A program made the position numbers and the translations under genes. Positions 1-8,905 of a stretch of 64,000 nt of DNA are shown here, piece after piece (the stretch's first letter is position 1; every line of letters starts with the position of its first letter). Under the pieces are notes generated by a model. It made no database searches. It was not told where the DNA came from and saw only the letters and a list, made by a program, of their open reading frames with translations. This DNA is from Pseudomonadota bacterium (GTDB lineage Bacteria; Pseudomonadota; Gammaproteobacteria; Steroidobacterales; MnTg04), in assembly GCA_022572885.1 (NCBI GenBank), contig JACZVC010000014.1:1-64000 (forward strand), in the 5' to 3' direction.

Positions 1-500
1 GCTCTTAGAGACCTGGGTCGACTGGAAGAGGCCATAACGCACTATGAACAAGCCATTGCCATCATGCCTAATTATGCTGAGGCACATAGCAGTCTGGGAA
101 ATGTCCTTCAGGAACTAGGCCGACCGAAAGAGGCCATCGCCCACCATAAACAGGCCATTGCCGTCAGACCTGACTACGCCGAGGCGCATAGCAATCTGGG
201 CAATGCCCTCAAAGAACTAGGTCGACCGGAAGAGGCCATTGCACATTATGAACAAGCCCTTGCCATCCAGCCTGACTTTGCTATGGCACATTACAACCTG
301 GGGATTTCCCTTGATGAATTGGGCCGACCGAAGGAAGCCATTAAGCGTTATGAACAGGCCCTCGCAATCAAACCTGACTATGCCGAGGCCCACAATAACG
401 TAGGAAATGCCCTTGATGAACTGGGCCGCCAGGAAGAAGCGATTACGCATTATGAGCAGGCCCTTGCCATCAGGCCTGATTATGCTGAGGCGCATCGCAA
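1..500 (+). repeat. Tandem 102-bp TPR-coding repeat
   Basis: Five in-frame copies of a 102-bp unit encode 34-residue TPR motifs that all contain GRxxEAIxxYEQALAIxPDYAEAH or close variants. The nucleotide copies are very similar, so unequal recombination could change copy number without breaking the frame. Confidence 0.85.
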
Positions 501-1515
501 TTTAACCAAAATAAAACCAAAGCAAGAGCAGGTATCAACAATCGAAAAACTATTGAAAAGTCCTTCACTATCAGAAACAGACGCGATTCATTACCATTTT
601 GCACTTGGGAATATTTATAACGATGTTAAGACGTTCAACAAAGCGTTCAAACACTACGACAAGGCCAACACTCTGAAACGCAGGGCAATAACATATGATT
701 CACAAGAATATACTGCTTATGTAGACAGACTGATTGAAGCTTATTCAAGGGATTACTTTGAGAAAATAACGGCATGCGGGTCTGATTCAGAGTTGCCTGT
801 ATTTATTGTTGGAATGCCCCGTTCCGGGACGTCCTTGGTCGAGCAAATTATCTCAAGTCATCCCCTGGTGTATGGGGCTGGCGAACTCGCCTCATTTGGA
901 TGTTTTGAAGAGTCAATAGCCGAACAATTCAAATCTTCAGACACTTATCCGGAATGTATGGCTCTATGTAACGAGTCTATTACACTTGATTTTTCAAAAA
1001 AGTATCTGAAAGAATTGCGGAATCACTCGCTTGATGCGAAGCGTATTACTGACAAGATGCCTGTTAATTTTGCAAGAATTGGCCTGATTAAGACCCTTTT
1101 TCCAATTGCACGAACCATCCATTGCCAACGCAATGCCCTGGATACTTGTACGTCTAATTTCATGAATTATTTTGCCGTCGGTAATGAGTACTCTTTCGAC
1201 CTGTCTGAATTGGGACATTATTATCTGGATTACGAAAGACTGATGGCGCACTGGAACAGTCTATTTCCGTCTGAAATATTGGGAGTGCAGTATGAAGAAT
1301 TGGTTATGAATCAGGAAAAAGTCAGCCGACAACTCATCGAGTATATTGGATTGGAATGGGATGACCGTTGCCTGGATTTTCACAAAACCAGACGTGCGAT
1401 TCAGACTGCCTCAGTGACGCAAGTTCGACAGAAAATGTATCAAGGCGGTTCGGATGAATGGCGGAAGTATGAAAAACATCTTGGATCAATGCTCGAAATA
1501 TTGAGGGACTTCTGA
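1..1515 (+). CDS. TPR-repeat sulfotransferase, 5' end outside window
   Basis: The reading frame is open to the window edge, so the N-terminus is missing. Five 34-residue TPR units of the type EEAIAHYEQALAIxPDYAEAH fill the first 165 codons. They are followed by a sulfotransferase domain. The PAPS 5'-phosphosulfate loop VFIVGMPRSGTS lies near nt 799-834 and a 3'-phosphate-binding stretch RNALDTCTSN near nt 1129. The family transfers sulfate from PAPS to an acceptor that is not predictable here, and the TPRs probably bind a partner. Base composition is lower in GC than the rest of the window, which may hint at acquisition. The family call is firm and the substrate is unknown. Confidence 0.9.
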   Translation, partial: ALRDLGRLEEAITHYEQAIAIMPNYAEAHSSLGNVLQELGRPKEAIAHHKQAIAVRPDYAEAHSNLGNALKELGRPEEAIAHYEQALAIQPDFAMAHYNLGISLDELGRPKEAIKRYEQALAIKPDYAEAHNNVGNALDELGRQEEAITHYEQALAIRPDYAEAHRNLTKIKPKQEQVSTIEKLLKSPSLSETDAIHYHFALGNIYNDVKTFNKAFKHYDKANTLKRRAITYDSQEYTAYVDRLIEAYSRDYFEKITACGSDSELPVFIVGMPRSGTSLVEQIISSHPLVYGAGELASFGCFEESIAEQFKSSDTYPECMALCNESITLDFSKKYLKELRNHSLDAKRITDKMPVNFARIGLIKTLFPIARTIHCQRNALDTCTSNFMNYFAVGNEYSFDLSELGHYYLDYERLMAHWNSLFPSEILGVQYEELVMNQEKVSRQLIEYIGLEWDDRCLDFHKTRRAIQTASVTQVRQKMYQGGSDEWRKYEKHLGSMLEILRDF

Positions 1516-1688
1516 CCTTTTTCTGACAGAACACATTTCGGGCCACTTGCTTGGGCAATCAACTTGCGAACCACGATTTATGGCTGTAATTCCTCTCTTT
1601 TGGTATTTCGCACCAACGGCCACCAAAAACGCAAAAGCGGCAGTTCTATCCGTGTATAAGAACCAAAGAACTATGAAACTGAGCGAAA

Positions 1689-1889
1689 ATGAATCGACAG
1701 ACGCAGACTCCGACAAAGGTCCGCAGGGATTCGAACTCACGAAACCGGGCCGAAGTTCTTCACCCTGCGTGGTGTGCGCTTATCGAGCTCTGTGAGCGTT
1801 TGGGCTATGGCGAGATCGAGAAGTTAAAGATTCAGGACGGCTTACCCGTTTCAGCGGAGATGACGACACAGAAGATCAAGCTCATATAG
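1689..1889 (+). CDS. Small conserved-looking protein (66 aa), DUF2292/YezD-like layout
   Basis: I recognise only a pattern. The C-terminal half has GEIEKLKIQDGLPVSAE followed by a KIKL tail, which resembles short bacterial proteins built around a G(x)IE(x)L(x)IQDG beta-hairpin such as the DUF2292/YezD group. No signal peptide or membrane segment is visible. The ATG at 1689 has a purine-rich region GAGCGAAAA directly upstream. A strong hairpin at 1923-1962 lies 34 bases after the stop and supports a real transcription unit. The function is unknown. Confidence 0.5.
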   Translation: MNRQTQTPTKVRRDSNSRNRAEVLHPAWCALIELCERLGYGEIEKLKIQDGLPVSAEMTTQKIKLI

Positions 1890-1922
1890 CGATATATCAG
1901 CCCGGCTGACCGAACGATTGGA

Positions 1923-1962
1923 GGCCGCCTGCTCGGGATTCATCATCCCGAATCAGGCGGCC
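1923..1962 (+). terminator. Strong inverted repeat, probable terminator
   Basis: GGCCGCCTG (1923-1931) pairs with CAGGCGGCC (1954-1962), and inside it CGGGAT pairs with ATCCCG. TTTG follows directly. The T tract is short but the stem is very stable. It probably ends transcription from the small gene at 1689. Confidence 0.65.
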
Positions 1963-2014
1963 TTTGTCGTTGATGCCGGTCCATTGGAACCATTTCAAAC
2001 AAGGAGTAAAGACG

Positions 2015-2866
2015 ATGATCCACACAGATACGAAAATATTGAGCCTGGCTGCAGCGTTGTTGCTGTGTTTTGGCACCTACGCCCTGGCCGCTCCGCCGGA
2101 GGGTAAGGGCAAGCCTCCCAAGGGCAACCAGCCGGTTGATGCCACCGCGGTCTTTACAAGAGACATCATTTCTTCTGGACTTAAGGACGGGAGGTTGCAG
2201 GGAGAGCTTGTCAACAACGGCGGCTTCGACACGATGAATGGGCAATTGGTTATGGGTGAGACCATTACCGTTGGCGGCGATGCCGGTGCAGGATTGGCAG
2301 AACTTGATGATCCAGATTTCTCGATCCTGCCAACTGGAGCCACCGTCATGTGCAACGGAAATTGCTCCGTTTTATTTGCGGTCCTCTTAGATGATGAGAA
2401 CAGCGGCGTGACCTGGACAATCCGTCTCGATCGCGACAAGGAGCCCCCGAATCGGGTCCAGTTCAAAATGAGATGGCTCAACGCTGCAGGACTCGAACAC
2501 CATCTGCGGATCGGCTGGGTAGTCCAGGCCTACGAAGATGAAATATACCCGCTGCCCGACAGTGAATACGGAAAGGTTGCCGATGGCGATACTTCGCTGG
2601 AATCCGCGACGGTTACGTTCGACGCGGATTTCTTCAGGATCGATGGGGACGTTGTTGTAGTACTCAGCAGCAAAGGGAAGAAGACGAAGACGAAGACCGA
2701 GCAAGAGGTCTTCTCGCAATACGGCGAACAATTCATCCAGCCGCCCGACGACGACCCTGAAGTTGGACCGACCTCACGTTGGTGTGGGATGGGCGGTACG
2801 GCGACCGATCCTACCTGCCGAGAATCGACCACGATTAGGACAGACTTGGGTACTTCTACTTCCTGA
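2015..2866 (+). CDS. Secreted hypothetical protein (283 aa)
   Basis: I do not recognise this family. The start at 2015 is chosen because AAGGAG stands about 9 bases upstream and because it gives a normal signal peptide (MIHTDTK, then a hydrophobic core ending ALAAPP). An ATG at 1964 would place 17 odd residues ahead of it. The mature protein is rich in Asp, Gly and Lys. It has one CNGNCS pair near residue 114 and two Cys near the C-terminus (SRWCGMGG...PTCRES). It is probably periplasmic or extracellular. No operon partner is visible. Confidence 0.7.
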   Translation: MIHTDTKILSLAAALLLCFGTYALAAPPEGKGKPPKGNQPVDATAVFTRDIISSGLKDGRLQGELVNNGGFDTMNGQLVMGETITVGGDAGAGLAELDDPDFSILPTGATVMCNGNCSVLFAVLLDDENSGVTWTIRLDRDKEPPNRVQFKMRWLNAAGLEHHLRIGWVVQAYEDEIYPLPDSEYGKVADGDTSLESATVTFDADFFRIDGDVVVVLSSKGKKTKTKTEQEVFSQYGEQFIQPPDDDPEVGPTSRWCGMGGTATDPTCRESTTIRTDLGTSTS

Positions 2867-3082
2867 CCGATGGTTGCGCCAGCCGACGAAAGAAAACCGG
2901 ACAACGCATACCGGTCTTGCTGCGCGCGCGCGCCCGGTGGTCTTAAGGTCCTTCGGGGAGTCTTCTGTGGCTTCTCGGAGGACGTGAGGACCCGTGGCTT
3001 TCCGTCCCTGTTTGTCGGCAGGTTTGGCTTTTTCATTTTTTCAGCTGTCGCTCTGAAGTAATGCAAATCACGCAGCGATTTT

Positions 3083-3619
3083 TCAGGGTGCCTTTCCTAA
3101 AGCGCGATTGAAATCATCCTCGGAAACCTGACGAAACGAATATTTGTAACCAAAGTATACGGCCATCCCGTAAAACAGTACGTCTATAATCTCGAACGTC
3201 GATGCCAGCAACTCGTAAGTGATTGCAAAATCCAGTTGCACCAGTATGTCCATGAACGACATTCCTTCGCTAACGGAAATGAAATAGGCCATCGTCAGAA
3301 CGTTGCCGACGACGCAACCGACCAGCGAGAGTACTGCGCCGGCAATGCCAAAAGTCTGGTCGATGCCTTTGCCGGCGAAGCGCACCGAGAATCCGACCAA
3401 TACGCCGATACCCACGGCCAGCCAGCCGATTTGATACTCCGTCACGATCGTAACGACGGCCCAGATACCGGCGCCGAGCAGTGCCGCCGCGAGGCCAGCC
3501 AGCGCGCCGGCGACTATGTTTTGCTCCGACCGCAAGGAATCCATGGCCATCTGCATTTGCTGATCGGACAGCGCCGGCTCCTCAGTTGCTTGCGTATCCG
3601 GTTTGATTTCTTCGTTCAT
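3083..3619 (-). CDS. Small integral membrane protein (178 aa)
   Basis: The start MNEEIKP at 3619 has GAGGAG ideally spaced upstream, whereas an earlier ATG has none. A charged cytoplasmic N-terminus of about 40 residues precedes a Gly/Ala-rich pair of membrane helices (VAGALAGLAAALLGAG and IGWLAVGIGVLVGFSVRFAG). Two further hydrophobic stretches follow and the C-terminus is polar. I know no enzymatic motif for it. It starts 16 bases after the stop of the 3636-4337 gene, so the two are probably co-transcribed. Confidence 0.75.
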   Translation of the reverse strand: MNEEIKPDTQATEEPALSDQQMQMAMDSLRSEQNIVAGALAGLAAALLGAGIWAVVTIVTEYQIGWLAVGIGVLVGFSVRFAGKGIDQTFGIAGAVLSLVGCVVGNVLTMAYFISVSEGMSFMDILVQLDFAITYELLASTFEIIDVLFYGMAVYFGYKYSFRQVSEDDFNRALGKAP

Positions 3620-3635
3620 GGGATTTTCTCCTCGA

Positions 3636-4337
3636 TCAATAACAAAGACGCGAGCCATCGTCCTGATCTTCGCAACCGACCGTAACACCCTGATCCCGGA
3701 GGCAATTCATATATTCTTCTGAGCGATAGCAAGAGCACTCCGCCGCGCAAATGTCGATTGCTTTTTGCTCGTCGGCCGTAGGCGTCCGGCATGAATTCAA
3801 ATATAGAGCTCCATCCATATCACAGCAATTATTGGTCGACCTGCAGGAGTAGTGCCCGGCTGGAAACCGATAATGGCCTTCCAGGACAAATGCCAGGTCA
3901 CCGGAGGCGATGGACGCGTAATGCGACCGCCACTCGAGCTCGTTACCCCCGGCGACCCTGTACGGGCTCATGCGATCCGTCTGGCTCATTACTGCAATCA
4001 TGTAAAGAAAGCGTTTTTCACACGCCAGTTGGAGTTCGTTTCGACTGGCGTCATCAATGACTTCGTTCACCGCGACAGCGCATATGGCTTCCAACGTCCG
4101 ACGATTGCCTGCGCGACTTTCATAAATCGCGGCTTGCACATGCCGGTTGACCGCCTTGAGGCCACCGGAGAAAACAGAACCAAATTCGCGTGATCGCTCG
4201 GCGACAAAATCGAACAGCGCCTTGTTGGTCAAGTCTTGATCAGATTCAGCCAGACAGATGCCCGTCGCAAGCAAGAGCATTGCCAGCACGAAGTGGATTA
4301 GAGCCTTAACTTTATTGCCCGTGGCTGCCTCCTGCAA
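3636..4337 (-). CDS. Exported cysteine-rich hypothetical protein
   Basis: A signal peptide is evident (KALIHFVLAMLLLATGICLAES). The start codon is uncertain: TTG 4337, GTG 4289 and ATG 4280 are in frame, and AGGAGG at about 4327-4332 fits none of them perfectly. The C-terminal 70 residues hold about eleven Cys, including STNNCCDMDGALYLNSC and CAAECSCYRS. This suggests a disulfide-stabilised periplasmic domain. The frame continues open into icd upstream only as a shadow. It lies 29 bases after icd and just before the small membrane protein, so these two may act together in the envelope. No family was recognised. Confidence 0.6.
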   Translation of the reverse strand: MQEAATGNKVKALIHFVLAMLLLATGICLAESDQDLTNKALFDFVAERSREFGSVFSGGLKAVNRHVQAAIYESRAGNRRTLEAICAVAVNEVIDDASRNELQLACEKRFLYMIAVMSQTDRMSPYRVAGGNELEWRSHYASIASGDLAFVLEGHYRFPAGHYSCRSTNNCCDMDGALYLNSCRTPTADEQKAIDICAAECSCYRSEEYMNCLRDQGVTVGCEDQDDGSRLCY

Positions 4338-4366
4338 TCCGCACTTGTCTGGTATTTCTAATCTGA

Positions 4367-5665
4367 CTACATGTTCCCGATCAACGCATCGCCGAACTCG
4401 CTGCACTTGAGCAAGGTCGCGCCTTTCATCTGTCGTTCGAAGTCGTAGGTTACGGTCTTGTTGGCAATGGTCTGGTCCATCGCAGCGAGGATCTTGTCCG
4501 CCGCTTCGTTCCAGTCCATGTAGCGCAGCATCAGTTCGCCGGAGAGTATCACCGAGCCGGGATTGACCTTGTCCTGGCCGGCGTATTTGGGCGCGGTGCC
4601 GTGGGTGGCCTCGAAAATAGCGATACCATTGTTGTAGTTGATGTTGCCGCCCGGGGCTATGCCGATGCCGCCGATCTGGGCAGCCAGCGCATCGGAGAGA
4701 TAATCGCCGTTCAGATTCAATGTCGCGATCACATCGAACTCGTTGGGCCGGGTCAGTATTTGTTGCAGCATGATATCGGCGATCGTGTCCTTGATCAGGA
4801 TCTTGCCTGTGGCCAGCGCCGCTTTTTGTTCGGCATTCGCCTCGTCTTCGCCTTTTTCCGCCTTGGTCCGTTGCCATTGCTCCCAGGTATAGACGAATTC
4901 ACCGAATTCTTTTTCGGCCAGCGCGTAACCCCAGTTACGGAACGCGCCTTCGGTGTATTTCATGATGTTGCCTTTGTGCACGAAAGTAACGCTTTTGCGT
5001 TTTTGTGCGATGGCGTATTGCAAAGCCGAGCGCACCAGCCTTTCGGTGCCTTGGCGTGAAACGGGCTTGATGCCGATGCCGGAGGTCTGCGGGAAACGGA
5101 TTTTCTTGAAGCGCTCCGGAAAAGCCTCCATGAAAATCTCCATGAAGCGCTGGACGTCTTCGGTGCCTTCCTCGAACTCGATGCCGGCGTAAATGTCCTC
5201 GGTATTCTCCCGGAAAATAACCATGTCCACGGCGCCGGGGTTTTTGACCGGCGAGGGCACGTCTTTGAACCAGCGCACCGGTCGCAGGCAAACATACAGA
5301 TCGAGCATCTGGCGCAGAGCGACATTGAGCGATCGGATACCGCCGCCGATCGGTGTAGTCAGCGGGCCCTTGATCGAGACCAGGTAGTCACGGCAGGCCT
5401 GCACGGTTTCATCGGGCAGCCAGCTCGCGAACCGGTCGTAAGCTTTTTGGCCGGCAAAGATCTCCAGCCAGTGAATTTTCCGCTTGCCGCCATAGGCTTT
5501 TTCCACGGCTGCGTCGAGCACGCGCACCGCGGCGCGCCAGATATCCGGACCGATGCCATCGCCTTCGATAAAGGGGATGACTGGGTTGCTTGGTACGCTA
5601 AGTTCGCCGTTTTCAACAGTAATTTTTGCGCCGCCGCTCGGGGCTTCGTATTTCGGATTGTTCAT
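4367..5665 (-). CDS. icd: NADP-dependent isocitrate dehydrogenase
   Basis: It oxidatively decarboxylates isocitrate to 2-oxoglutarate in the TCA cycle, in the cytoplasm. The 432-residue length fits the prokaryotic dimeric class (E. coli 416). Visible signatures are the phosphate/substrate loop [10 protein letters not shown] with the regulatory Ser, [12 protein letters not shown] with the catalytic Lys, the [19 protein letters not shown] block and NGDYLSDA with metal-binding Asp residues. The Lys-Tyr in APKYAG marks NADP preference. The Ser equivalent to E. coli Ser113 is kept, so AceK-type phosphorylation would be possible. It lies 51 bases after the TonB receptor gene on the same strand. Confidence 0.97.
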   Translation of the reverse strand: MNNPKYEAPSGGAKITVENGELSVPSNPVIPFIEGDGIGPDIWRAAVRVLDAAVEKAYGGKRKIHWLEIFAGQKAYDRFASWLPDETVQACRDYLVSIKGPLTTPIGGGIRSLNVALRQMLDLYVCLRPVRWFKDVPSPVKNPGAVDMVIFRENTEDIYAGIEFEEGTEDVQRFMEIFMEAFPERFKKIRFPQTSGIGIKPVSRQGTERLVRSALQYAIAQKRKSVTFVHKGNIMKYTEGAFRNWGYALAEKEFGEFVYTWEQWQRTKAEKGEDEANAEQKAALATGKILIKDTIADIMLQQILTRPNEFDVIATLNLNGDYLSDALAAQIGGIGIAPGGNINYNNGIAIFEATHGTAPKYAGQDKVNPGSVILSGELMLRYMDWNEAADKILAAMDQTIANKTVTYDFERQMKGATLLKCSEFGDALIGNM

Positions 5666-5716
5666 CTTGAGTCAGTGCCTTTTTTTGCTGTAACTGAAAG
5701 ATTTGATGGGCCCATT

Positions 5717-7843
5717 TTATGGTTGTGCGTAACGTATTTCCACAAACAGGCTGCGTGCACGCCCCGGTGTGTAGCGGAAGCGGCCAAAGGCGAAATCGGC
5801 GCGCTCGGCATAACGGATGTCGGCCAGGTTATTGAGCCTGAGCGTCGCTGACCAGCTCGGGCTCAAGCGCTTGTCCAGCCTGAGATTCAGCAGATCGTGG
5901 CCAGCGTAATTATTGGCCTGCTCGGGGTCGATGTAATAGCGCCCGATATGCACCCATTCGAGCTCGCCGGTGTAGCTGCCCTCAGCCCACCGCAATCTTA
6001 CGCTGCCCAGACGTCGCGGGGCGCTATCCACTTCATCGCCTGAGCTGATGGTGTTGCCGCCGGCAACCTGCTGGCTGAAATCATAGCGGTGCAGGGCGTA
6101 ACTGGCGGCGGCCTGCAACGACCAGGCGCCGTTGATCCTCCAGTGCACGCTGGTTTCCAAACCGATGTGCCGGGTCTTGCCATTGTCGACGTTGAAGCCA
6201 TTCGCGTCGCGCAAGATCAGGTTGCGCTTTTTCATCGCGTAAATGGCGACGTCGTATTCGAGTGTGCCGCCGATACTTTTCAGGCCGAGTTCCAGGCTGT
6301 CCAGGATCACCGAATCGAGGTCGGCGATCTGCTGCTGGCTTTGCAGGCGATACAACTCGGTGCTTTGCGGCGGGCGGAATCCGCGGCTTAGCGAAGCATA
6401 GAGGGTGCGTTGCCGGTCAAGGTGATACAACGCGCCGAGCTTGGGCGCGAGTTCGAAAAATCCGTCCTTCCGGTCGGCCGGGCGGGTGTGCAGGCAGCCG
6501 CCAAAACCACAAGGCGTGCCATCGTCGCGGTCGTTGCCGTCTGCCATGCGATTGTCGTAATCGTAACGTAAATATTCAGCGCGCAGCCCGGCGTTGAATT
6601 CCCAGCGACCGGTTTCGCGTTGCATCTGAATATACGGCGCGGCCATGTAGGCGTTGACCGTGTAATCGTAGTGTTTGCCGGCCGGGCGTGTTTCGATCAG
6701 GAAAGCCGAGCCATTGGCGATGGTATCGGCCTGAGTTTCCTTGAGAAAACCATGCGTGTATTCGAGATCGAGGCCGTATATCAAGGCGCCCGATGGCCGG
6801 GCTGCATGGCGGCTGAATAACAAGCCGATGCTGTTTTGGCCGTTGTCCTCGTCGGGTTCCCCTGGCAGGAAGTGCTGGCGGAACCGGGTGCTGGAATGGC
6901 GGGCATAAAGCCTGAGATCCTGTTTTTGCTCCGCGTCGTTATCCCATGACCAGTGCGTAAGCAGGCGCAACGCGCGGTTATCGCGATAGGCGCCGGCTGC
7001 ATCATTGCCTGCGCTCAGGGTCTCGTCCTTGTACGCGTCCTGACCGAAAACGAAGCCGGCGGTCTGCTGATTGAGATAAGTCGCGGCGAGACTGGCACGG
7101 AAAAGGCTGTCGTCCAGTTCGTGCTGGTAAAAAAGATTCAGTTTGCCCTGATCATATCCTGAGTCGGCGCGTGCGCCGCCATCGTGTGTGCCGTTGGCGA
7201 GCAGGCGCCAGTCGCTGGATCGCCCACCGCTATCGAGTTTGACGCGGTAATAATTGTCGGGGCCTGCTTCGAAAGAGGTCGACGGTCCCGATGGGCTGCC
7301 GGCTGGGGTCAGAAAATTCAGCAAGCCGTGCAAGGCATTGGCGCCATACAGCGCGCTGCCGGGTCCACGGATCACTTCGACGGCCTGCATTTGTTCGCTG
7401 TTGATCTCCATGAGCTGGTTGACGTTGCAGAAACCGGCCGGGCGTATGGCTACGCCGTCTTCGAGAAATAAAAATGCGCCGCAAGAACCGGGGCCGGTGA
7501 AAACAGGCGAGCGAATCGCGCTCAAGTGCTCCTGGCCGCTGCCGGTGGTAACCCAGGCGCCGGGTGCCTGCACCAGCAGGTCGGCGACATGCGTATGGGC
7601 GAGTATTTGAATCGAATCCCGGTCGATTACCGTGGCATTGCCGGCGAGCTTGAGTGGGTCTTGCGAGCCGCGTATCGCGGTGACGACGACTTCATCGATG
7701 GCTGCCGATCGTGGTGGTTTGGTCGCGGCCGCTATTGATGGCGCTGCCAGCACCAAGACAAATAGCACACTAGGGAGAACGCGCCCCCCTTTTTTCGAGC
7801 CGTCAGCGACTCTGAATTCGTTCGATCCGGTCACGGACTTCAT
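5717..7843 (-). CDS. TonB-dependent outer-membrane receptor
   Basis: The 708 residues comprise a signal peptide (LPSVLFVLVLAAPSIAAA), a TonB-box-like IDEVVVTA, a plug domain to about residue 170 with VEVIRGPGSALYGANALHGLLNF, and a long beta-barrel. Such receptors import siderophores, cobalamin, metals or organic ligands with energy from TonB-ExbBD. The plug has an unusual Cys pair (GPGSCGAF...PAGFCNV) that may form a disulfide loop. The barrel ends in EIRYAQP rather than in Phe. The start overlaps the thioesterase stop by 41 bases, which suggests co-transcription or a later true start. The ligand is not predictable. Confidence 0.92.
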   Translation of the reverse strand: MKSVTGSNEFRVADGSKKGGRVLPSVLFVLVLAAPSIAAATKPPRSAAIDEVVVTAIRGSQDPLKLAGNATVIDRDSIQILAHTHVADLLVQAPGAWVTTGSGQEHLSAIRSPVFTGPGSCGAFLFLEDGVAIRPAGFCNVNQLMEINSEQMQAVEVIRGPGSALYGANALHGLLNFLTPAGSPSGPSTSFEAGPDNYYRVKLDSGGRSSDWRLLANGTHDGGARADSGYDQGKLNLFYQHELDDSLFRASLAATYLNQQTAGFVFGQDAYKDETLSAGNDAAGAYRDNRALRLLTHWSWDNDAEQKQDLRLYARHSSTRFRQHFLPGEPDEDNGQNSIGLLFSRHAARPSGALIYGLDLEYTHGFLKETQADTIANGSAFLIETRPAGKHYDYTVNAYMAAPYIQMQRETGRWEFNAGLRAEYLRYDYDNRMADGNDRDDGTPCGFGGCLHTRPADRKDGFFELAPKLGALYHLDRQRTLYASLSRGFRPPQSTELYRLQSQQQIADLDSVILDSLELGLKSIGGTLEYDVAIYAMKKRNLILRDANGFNVDNGKTRHIGLETSVHWRINGAWSLQAAASYALHRYDFSQQVAGGNTISSGDEVDSAPRRLGSVRLRWAEGSYTGELEWVHIGRYYIDPEQANNYAGHDLLNLRLDKRLSPSWSATLRLNNLADIRYAERADFAFGRFRYTPGRARSLFVEIRYAQP

Positions 7844-8228
7844 CCGGGAGGGGTGCTTTGCAATTGTTGTTGTAATCGAAACACACTATCGTTCCGCTGC
7901 CTTCGGCGGCGATCTTCCCGGTTGCGTGACTGGCTATGGCATACAGCATTTTGAAGCGGTCTTCTTTCAGCTCGGCAACGCTGGCGCCGATCGAGACCGT
8001 GTCGGGGTAGCTCAACGGGAGTTTGAACCGGCACTCGGTATGCGACAGGATTGGGCCGATGCCTGTTTTGCTCATATATTCCAGCAAACCGGTCTGCTCA
8101 ACATAGGCAAGGCGCGCAGACTCGAAATAGCGAAAATAGATGATGTTGTTGACATGGTTGAAAGCATCCATCTCGCCCCAGACGACGGGCAATTCGATGA
8201 CCACCGGGTAGTCATCGAGGACTTTCAA
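7803..8228 (-). CDS. Acyl-CoA thioesterase, 4HBT hotdog family (YbgC/FadM-like)
   Basis: The hotdog-fold motif VVWGEMDAFNHVNNIIYFRYFE carries the catalytic Asp and the HVNN signature of 4-hydroxybenzoyl-CoA-type thioesterases, which hydrolyse acyl-CoA esters. I start it at TTG 8228. That codon overlaps the stop of the zinc-ribbon gene as TTGA and gives 141 residues, typical of the family. The frame extends further upstream only as antisense to the ribbon gene. It is probably translationally coupled to that gene and overlaps the TonB receptor gene downstream. Confidence 0.85.
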   Translation of the reverse strand: MKVLDDYPVVIELPVVWGEMDAFNHVNNIIYFRYFESARLAYVEQTGLLEYMSKTGIGPILSHTECRFKLPLSYPDTVSIGASVAELKEDRFKMLYAIASHATGKIAAEGSGTIVCFDYNNNCKAPLPDEVRDRIERIQSR

Positions 8229-8455
8229 TTGCCGCGTTCCTTGACCACCAGTTGCGGCCCACCGGGCGGTCCGAAAGTATGTTTGGCAAACACGCCATAA
8301 ACGTGGCCGCAGTCGGCGCACTGGGCGACAAAGAACCACGGCTGGCCTTTCTTTGCGGTTTCGGAACTGGCTCGCGAGACGATCTTGTCCATGCCGCGGA
8401 CTTCACAGGAGGGGCAGCTGGGATCAGCGATGCTGTCGGATTGTCCTTCAGTCAT
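8225..8455 (-). CDS. Small zinc-ribbon protein (76 aa)
   Basis: Two CxxC pairs (CPSCEVRG near residue 15 and CADCGHVYG near residue 49) would bind one zinc ion. The chain otherwise looks like a short cytoplasmic adaptor. The start at 8455 is MTEGQSD. The stop overlaps the TTG start of the thioesterase, so the pair appears coupled. No defined function is known to me. Confidence 0.75.
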   Translation of the reverse strand: MTEGQSDSIADPSCPSCEVRGMDKIVSRASSETAKKGQPWFFVAQCADCGHVYGVFAKHTFGPPGGPQLVVKERGN

Positions 8456-8516
8456 ATTCGGTTGGTTCTGGCTTATCGGGCCTGAAGGCGCTCCTGCGTG
8501 AAAATTAGCGTCATTT

Positions 8517-8765
8517 TTAGCCGGACTTGTCCACTTTGTCGTAGACCAGCGACGGGCGGTCTCCGCGACGTGAATACCGGTGCGTGCTGCGCATATCCTC
8601 GAAAGCGGCATCGCGTTGCTCGGCGCTAGGGTACCAGAGAAATTTCTCCCAGCCCTCATCTACCAGGTTACGAAAGGGATCTTCCCGGTTTAACGTCACC
8701 TTGATGCCGAATGGCCGCGGCAGCCCGCGTTGCTCGGCGAGATTGTGTTCGTCGGAAATTTCCAT
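8517..8765 (-). CDS. Small conserved-looking hypothetical protein (82 aa)
   Basis: The start MEISDEHN at 8765 has CAGGAA a few bases upstream. The protein is charged and Arg-rich, has one Trp-rich segment (EGWEKFLWYPSAEQRDAAFED) and has no Cys or hydrophobic helix. It probably opens the minus-strand run that continues with the zinc-ribbon gene 61 bases on. No family was recognised. Confidence 0.6.
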   Translation of the reverse strand: MEISDEHNLAEQRGLPRPFGIKVTLNREDPFRNLVDEGWEKFLWYPSAEQRDAAFEDMRSTHRYSRRGDRPSLVYDKVDKSG

Positions 8766-8905
8766 GCGGTTCCTGTTGCAGTTGTTGTTAAAAGAACGCT
8801 CCGGCAGCAATATTATTGCACAGTCTCAAACCGGCGAAGTCATTTTTTTCGGGCAAAGAAATACCGGTCTGGCAGCACCAGTCGCAAAAGAGGTCTGTCC
8901 CATTT

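Noticed and set aside
1722-1744. tRNA-like T-arm text (GTTCGAATCCCTGCGGAC on the minus strand)
   Set aside because: The stem bases beside TTCGAAT do not pair and no anticodon or acceptor arm is present. The stretch is better explained as part of the small gene at 1689.
2949-2983. Imperfect inverted repeat after the secreted-protein gene
   Set aside because: The stem needs several mismatches or wobbles and has no T tract. It is too weak to call a terminator.
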